Assembly (NCBI GenBank): GCA_938037005.1
Contig: CALHVR010000079.1
Span: 1 to 9,921, forward strand
DNA: 9,921 nucleotides
Direction of reading: 5' to 3'
Source: an uncultured Leptotrichiaceae bacterium
GTDB lineage: Bacteria > Fusobacteriota > Fusobacteriia > Fusobacteriales > Leptotrichiaceae
Position 1 is the stretch's first letter, and each line of letters starts with the position of its first letter. This document shows, piece by piece, positions 5,836 to 9,921 of the stretch. Under the pieces are notes generated by a model. The model saw nothing but the letters and a program-made list of their open reading frames with translations. It was not told the origin of the DNA and did no database searches. The position numbers and the translations under genes were made by a program.

Positions 5836-6594
5836 TTACTCCCCTAAGTAAGCAGTAATAACTTCTTTATTGTTTTGAATTTCCTCAGGTAACCCTTGAG
5901 CTATAATTTTACCAAAATTTAATACATATAATCTTTCACAAATTCCCATAACTAAATCCATATCATGTTCAATAAGTAAAATTGTAATTTTAAATTTTTC
6001 CCGAATAAAACTAATTGTATGCATAAGTTCTTTTGTTTCATTAGGATTCATTCCAGCTGCAGGCTCATCTAATAATAGTAATTTGGGAGAAGTTGCTAAA
6101 GCTCTAGCAATTTCTAATTTTCTTTGTTGTCCATAAGATAAATTTCCTGCGACTACATTTGCCATTTCAGCCATATCGAAAATATCTAATAAGTCTAATG
6201 CTTTATCTGTAATTTCTTTTTCTTCTTTCCAGAATTTTGGAAGTCTAAAAATAGCAGATAATGTAGAATATTTCATACTATTGTTCAATGCTAATTTAAC
6301 ATTATCTAATACAGATAATTGCTTAAATAATCTAATGTTTTGGAAAGTTCTCGCTACTCCCATTGTAACGATTTGTGGAGTAGATTTTTTATTTATACTT
6401 GTACCATTTATAGAAATATCACCATCAGTAGGTTTGTAAACACCTGTTAATAAATTAAAAATTGTTGTTTTACCGGCACCATTTGGACCGATTAATCCAA
6501 TTAATTCACCATCATTTATTTCAATATTTACATTATCAACTGCTCTAAGTCCACCAAATGATATTCCCAAATTTGTTGTTTTTAATAATGACAT
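5836..6594 (-). CDS. livG: BCAA ABC importer ATP-binding protein LivG
   Basis: Encodes the first ATPase (252 aa with the start chosen here). Walker A GPNGAGKT is at 36-43, ARTFQNIRLF at 81-90 (typical LivG), the signature LSYGQQ at 152-157, Walker B LLLLDEP at 172-178 and a true switch histidine, His210, in IEHDMDLVM. LivG thus carries the canonical switch residue that LivF lacks. The ATG at 6594 is preferred because GAGGAG (6607-6602) sits 7 nt before it. The in-frame ATG at 6609 overlaps that ribosome binding site and adds only MRSKK. The site lies inside the last codons of livM, whose stop is 4 bp before this ATG, which suggests coupled translation. Confidence 0.95.
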   Translation of the reverse strand: MSLLKTTNLGISFGGLRAVDNVNIEINDGELIGLIGPNGAGKTTIFNLLTGVYKPTDGDISINGTSINKKSTPQIVTMGVARTFQNIRLFKQLSVLDNVKLALNNSMKYSTLSAIFRLPKFWKEEKEITDKALDLLDIFDMAEMANVVAGNLSYGQQRKLEIARALATSPKLLLLDEPAAGMNPNETKELMHTISFIREKFKITILLIEHDMDLVMGICERLYVLNFGKIIAQGLPEEIQNNKEVITAYLGE

Positions 6595-6598
6595 TTTT

Positions 6599-7636
6599 TT
6601 ACTCCTCATTTTTATTTTTTACTTTGTTTTTAAATCTTTTAACTCCTCTGGCAAGTCTTGGTAGTGTAAACTCTTTTGTTCCAAAAATTCCTTCAGGTCT
6701 AAAAATCATTAATACAATTAAGATAATAGAATAAACTAAATATCTAAATTGAGAAATATCTCTTAGTTGTTCATTTACTAATGTAAGAATTGTAGCTGCA
6801 ATTACTCCACCTGTAATACTACCTAATCCTCCAAATACAACCATAACTAATATTTCAATTGAAAACATAAATCCAAATTTATCAGGAGTTAAAATTCCCA
6901 AATTGTGAGCAAATAAAGATCCACCGATTCCTGCAAAAAAAGCAGATAATGCAAATCCATATAATTTTACTTTGTTAATATCAATTCCAATATTTTCAGC
7001 TGCAATTTCATTTTCTCTAATTGATAAAACTTCACGACCTTTTCTTGAAGTCATTACCATTGACATAACGATAACTGAAATAATAACTATAAAAAATGAA
7101 TTTACAAAATTAGTAATTGTTGGAATATTTTTTAATCCAGTCGCTCCACCTAAAAATGGTATATTTTGAATAATATATTTTACAATTTCACCAAAAGCTA
7201 ATGTAATAATAGCTAAATAATCTCCTCTAAGTCTTAATGTAATTCCTCCTAATATAAGTCCAAATACACAAGCAACAGATCCACCAATTATTGATGAAAT
7301 AAGTAGTTGTATAAAATTAGGTAATCCAGAAGATAACATTGATTTTGATATTAGTGCGGCAGTATATCCACCAATTGCGATAAAACCAGCGTGTCCTAAA
7401 CTTAGTTGACCCATAAGACCTACAGTTATATTTAAACTAACTGCCAATAAAATATAAATAAGTATATTTATATAAATTCCAGCAGTATAACTAAACATGT
7501 CAGTAGGATCAAAACTAAAATATAAAATAATAAATAAAGCTACTAATAGAAGAGAAGTTAAAATATAGTTTTTTGTATGAAATTTATTAAAATAATTTAA
7601 ATCTCCCCATTTAGTTTGTTTTTTTTCTTTTTGCAT
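6599..7636 (-). CDS. livM: BCAA ABC importer permease LivM
   Basis: Encodes one of two transmembrane subunits (345 aa) of the importer. After a hydrophilic N-terminal segment of about 23 residues come several membrane segments. The LivM signature LMGQLSLGHAGFIAIGGYTAA is at 74-94, and RLRGDYLAIITLAFGEIVK at 135-153. The cytoplasmic coupling loop that docks on the ATPases, with GREVLSIRENEIAAENIGI, is at 200-218. The C-terminus GGLGSITGGVIAATIL and FRPEGIFG fits the family. The ATG follows AGGAGG. It is 11 bp after livH and 4 bp before livG, in a tight operon. Confidence 0.95.
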   Translation of the reverse strand: MQKEKKQTKWGDLNYFNKFHTKNYILTSLLLVALFIILYFSFDPTDMFSYTAGIYINILIYILLAVSLNITVGLMGQLSLGHAGFIAIGGYTAALISKSMLSSGLPNFIQLLISSIIGGSVACVFGLILGGITLRLRGDYLAIITLAFGEIVKYIIQNIPFLGGATGLKNIPTITNFVNSFFIVIISVIVMSMVMTSRKGREVLSIRENEIAAENIGIDINKVKLYGFALSAFFAGIGGSLFAHNLGILTPDKFGFMFSIEILVMVVFGGLGSITGGVIAATILTLVNEQLRDISQFRYLVYSIILIVLMIFRPEGIFGTKEFTLPRLARGVKRFKNKVKNKNEE

Positions 7637-7647
7637 TTTTCCTCCTA

Positions 7648-8544
7648 TTAAACTTTTTCTTTTAAGTTTTTACCAAATAATCCACCTGGCTTAAATACAA
7701 GTATTAAAATTAGTACACCAAATACAATAGGATTAGCCCATGTTGATGAAATATAACCTTTTGTATAAGATTCAATAATTCCTAAAACATAGCCACCAAC
7801 CATAGCACCAGGAATACTTCCAATACCACCAAATACAGCAGCGATAAACGCTTTTAATCCGGGTAACATTCCCATATAAGGTTCAATTCTAGGATACATT
7901 AAAGCATATAACACTCCACCTAGAGCTCCTAAACCTGAACCAATTGCAAAAATAGTTGCAATAGTTAAGTTTACATTAATTCCCATAAGTTGAGCTGCTC
8001 CAGCATCTTGTGATACGGCTCTTGTTGCTTTTCCTAATTTTGTTTTTTTTACGAATAAATTTAGTATTAACATACAAACTAATGTAATAAGTATAACAAA
8101 TATAGATAAAACACTAATATTAACAATACCTAAATTGATTTGGTTATTACCTGAAAGAAATGCTGGAATATATTTTGTATCAATAACTTTAGGGTCTGCT
8201 CCAAAAATTATTAATGCTAAACTTTCTAATAAAAAACTCATTCCAATAGCAGTAATTAAAACTGATATTTTTGGAGCATTTCTAAGAGGCTTATATGCGA
8301 AGAAGTCTATAAGAACTCCTAATATAGCACAGAAAATAATTGATAAGATTAATGCAGGAATAAATGGCATTCCATTTGAAACTGCCATTAAAAGTCCGTA
8401 AGCTCCAATCATTAAAATATCACCATGTGCGAAATTGATAAGTCTAACAATACCATAAACCATTGTATATCCTAATGCGATTAAAGCATAAATACTTCCG
8501 GTTTGTAATCCGTTTATAGTTTGTTCTATAAAGTTTTTAAACAT
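7648..8544 (-). CDS. livH: BCAA ABC importer permease LivH
   Basis: Encodes the other transmembrane subunit (298 aa, normal length). The family signature GSIYALIALGYTMVYGIVRL (16-35), running on into INFAHGDILMIGAYG, is near the N-terminus. The coupling loop (about 168-190) contains GKATRAVSQDAGAAQLMGIN, and GGIGSIPGAMVGGYVLGIIE (239-258) precedes the last membrane segment, which ends in FKPGGLFGK. The ATG follows AAGGAG. It starts 102 bp after livJ, the widest gap in the operon, and that gap carries a hairpin that may lower expression of livH and the genes behind it. Confidence 0.95.
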   Translation of the reverse strand: MFKNFIEQTINGLQTGSIYALIALGYTMVYGIVRLINFAHGDILMIGAYGLLMAVSNGMPFIPALILSIIFCAILGVLIDFFAYKPLRNAPKISVLITAIGMSFLLESLALIIFGADPKVIDTKYIPAFLSGNNQINLGIVNISVLSIFVILITLVCMLILNLFVKKTKLGKATRAVSQDAGAAQLMGINVNLTIATIFAIGSGLGALGGVLYALMYPRIEPYMGMLPGLKAFIAAVFGGIGSIPGAMVGGYVLGIIESYTKGYISSTWANPIVFGVLILILVFKPGGLFGKNLKEKV

Positions 8545-8598
8545 TTTTACTCCTTGTTTTAAAATTTTTATTTATAATTTGATATTTATAAATGGAAA

Positions 8599-8619
8599 GA
8601 GATAGTATAAAACTATCTC
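8599..8619 (-). terminator. Stem-loop between livJ and livH, likely partial terminator or mRNA stabiliser
   Basis: A perfect 8-bp stem (8599-8606 with 8612-8619) has a 5-nt loop. Read on the - strand, the 3' arm is followed by TTTCC and then an AT-rich stretch, so the T tract is broken and full termination is unlikely. Its place just behind the binding-protein gene fits the common design in which livJ message is kept in excess over permease and ATPase messages, by partial termination or by blocking 3' decay. Confidence 0.5.
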
Positions 8620-8646
8620 CCTGCCATACTTCTTTTGTAAACTATA

Positions 8647-9762
8647 TTATCTTTTTTCTTTTAATGTTAATTTTCCACCTTTTACTTCTATGAAAGTAAC
8701 TTTTTTCTCAGGGTTTCTATCAGCATCAAATTTAAAGCTTCCTGTCACTAAATTTAATCCGTTTGTAGCAGCTAAAGCGTCTTTAATTGCATCTCTTGTT
8801 AACTCTTTAGTATTTTTTAAAGCATTTTCAACAACAGTTGCTGTATCATAACCTAAGGCTTCAAAAATAGTTGGCTCTTTAGAGTATTTTGCTTTGTAAT
8901 CAGCAATGAATTTTTGTACGCTTGGGTCAGTATCATCTGGAGCAAATTGACTGGCAAATATAGCACCTTCAGCTTGAGCACCGAAGTTAGTTTGGATTCC
9001 GTCCCATCCATCTCCACCTAAGTATTGAGCTTTAATTCCTAATTCATTTGCTTGAGTTAATATTAATCCAATAGTGTTATAGTAGTCAGGAATGAATATA
9101 ACTTCAGGATTTTGACCTTTAATTTTAGTTAATAATGATTTGAAATCTTTATCATCTTTAGTGTATTTTTCTTCAATAATATTAATTCCATCTTTTGTAG
9201 CTTGATTTTTGAATGCTTCTGCTAATCCAACAGCATAATCACTTGAGCTATTAGTCAATACTGCGATTGATTTATAACCTTTTTCTTTTGCATAAGATGC
9301 AGCTTCTTTACCTTGGAAAGGATCAGTAAATGTAGTTCTAAATACATAATCTTTACCTTTTGTAACATCTAATGCAGTTGATGAAGCAGTAATCATAGGT
9401 ACTTTAGCAGCTTGAGCTAAATCTGAAATAGCTAATGAAGCAGAAGAAATAACTTCTCCAATTAATAAATCAATTTTATCTTGTGAAACCATTTTTTTGA
9501 AAATATTTACAGCTTCTTGAGAATCTCCTTTACTATCAGCTATAACTAATTCAATTTTTTTACCATTTATTCCATTATTAGCATTAATCTCATCAATTTT
9601 TAAAACAACTCCATTTTTTACAGCTGTTCCATATTGAGCAAGTTCTCCCGTTAATGGTGCGATAACTCCTATTTTAATAACATCGTTGTTTGACGCTTTC
9701 TTTTGTCCACAGCTAATAATAAATGCTGTTAATACTAAAATCATTAATAATAATTTTTTCAT
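8647..9762 (-). CDS. livJ: BCAA-type ABC importer substrate-binding lipoprotein
   Basis: Encodes the 371-aa type I (Leu/Ile/Val-family) binding protein that captures substrate outside the inner membrane and delivers it to LivHM. A lipoprotein signal peptide is clear: MKK, hydrophobic 4-16, lipobox IISC with lipidated Cys18. The mature part begins IKIGVIAPLTGELAQYGTAV, then IGEVISSASLAISDLAQAAK (101-120) and VPMITASST (121-129), typical ligand-binding segments of lobe 1. GGDGWDG (249-255) and FEALGYDTATVVENAL (300-315) follow. The ATG follows AGGAGG. The gene is promoter-proximal. The family also includes binders of other amino acids and amides, so the ligand is inferred from the operon and the nearby brnQ. 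Confidence 0.93.
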   Translation of the reverse strand: MKKLLLMILVLTAFIISCGQKKASNNDVIKIGVIAPLTGELAQYGTAVKNGVVLKIDEINANNGINGKKIELVIADSKGDSQEAVNIFKKMVSQDKIDLLIGEVISSASLAISDLAQAAKVPMITASSTALDVTKGKDYVFRTTFTDPFQGKEAASYAKEKGYKSIAVLTNSSSDYAVGLAEAFKNQATKDGINIIEEKYTKDDKDFKSLLTKIKGQNPEVIFIPDYYNTIGLILTQANELGIKAQYLGGDGWDGIQTNFGAQAEGAIFASQFAPDDTDPSVQKFIADYKAKYSKEPTIFEALGYDTATVVENALKNTKELTRDAIKDALAATNGLNLVTGSFKFDADRNPEKKVTFIEVKGGKLTLKEKR

Positions 9763-9800
9763 ATGTCCTCCTATAAAGTGTTTAATTTTTAAGTTTAAAT

Positions 9801-9832
9801 AACTATTATGGAAGAATTATAGCATAATAATT
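9801..9832. promoter_or_regulatory. Imperfect dyad over the liv promoter, possible operator
   Basis: TATTATG (9804-9810) and CATAATA (9823-9829) are perfect inverted 7-bp arms 12 bp apart. Two more matching pairs (9801-9802 with 9831-9832) lie beyond one mismatch. The dyad brackets the -10, where a bound regulator would block RNA polymerase. The arms are AT-rich, so chance symmetry is possible, and no regulator gene is in the window. Confidence 0.3.
9816..9824 (-). promoter_or_regulatory. Extended -10 promoter of the liv operon
   Basis: Read on the - strand, TGCTATAAT is a perfect extended -10 (TGnTATAAT). The expected -35 region shows only T/A-rich sequence with no good match, which is acceptable for extended -10 promoters. 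Transcription would begin near 9809, leaving about 47 nt of leader before the livJ ATG. Upstream sequence to the window end (9840-9921) is AT-rich and holds no gene that I can see. Confidence 0.68.
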
Positions 9833-9921
9833 GATATAAATAAAATATCTATTATTAATGTAATGATAAATTGAATTTATGTTTGTAACAATTAAAGATT
9901 TTAAAAATATATAATTTAAAT

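Noticed and set aside
6595..6609. Upstream ATG for livG at 6609
   Set aside because: It overlaps the GAGGAG ribosome binding site and the end of livM; the ATG at 6594 has ideal spacing and gives a normal N-terminus.
1..9921. A new defence, mobile or biosynthetic system
   Set aside because: Every gene-sized region is taken by a well-known family (ribosomal proteins, RNA polymerase alpha, IF-1, BrnQ, Liv). No transposase, CRISPR repeats, attachment sites or unknown gene was seen.

Overview
The window is an AT-rich bacterial chromosome segment made of a ribosomal-protein/RNA-polymerase operon, a branched-chain amino acid (BCAA) symporter gene and a complete BCAA-type ABC importer operon. The protein sequences of IF-1, L36 and S11 (for example the S11 stretch around residues 41-60), the heavy use of AGA for arginine and the gene order point to Fusobacteriota. 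I think a Leptotrichiaceae-like organism most likely, but that assignment rests on recall of family sequences and not on a search.

Region 1 (1-96) is the 3' part of a tRNA gene, most likely tRNA-Arg(CCG), cut by the left edge and followed by a good intrinsic terminator. Region 2 (about 164-3619) starts with a sigma70-type promoter and carries infA, rpmJ, rpsM, rpsK, rpsD, rpoA and rplQ, all on the + strand, ending at an intrinsic terminator. This is the distal end of the classic spc/alpha ribosomal cluster. The usual upstream neighbours (secY, adk, map) are absent, so infA has its own promoter here. A 176-bp spacer between rpmJ and rpsM holds a candidate promoter and a foldable leader, which is where autoregulation of the alpha operon would be expected.

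Region 3 (about 3620-5087) is brnQ, a predicted sodium-coupled BCAA carrier. Its Shine-Dalgarno sequence and start codon are separated by a perfect 11-bp hairpin. A large stem-loop with A/T tails on both sides lies between brnQ and the convergent operon and can end transcription from both directions.

Region 4 (5099-9824, - strand) is the operon livJ-livH-livM-livG-livF, read from right to left: a lipoprotein substrate-binding protein, two permeases and two ATPases. It starts from an extended -10 promoter near 9816-9824. A hairpin in the livJ-livH gap could make livJ mRNA more abundant than the rest. The two transport loci supply the same substrates by different energetics: ion gradient (BrnQ) and ATP (Liv).

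I found no gene of unknown function and no sign of a new defence, mobile or biosynthetic system. The observations worth following are all regulatory: the brnQ SD-spacer hairpin, the rpsM leader, the livJ-livH hairpin and the dyad over the liv promoter.
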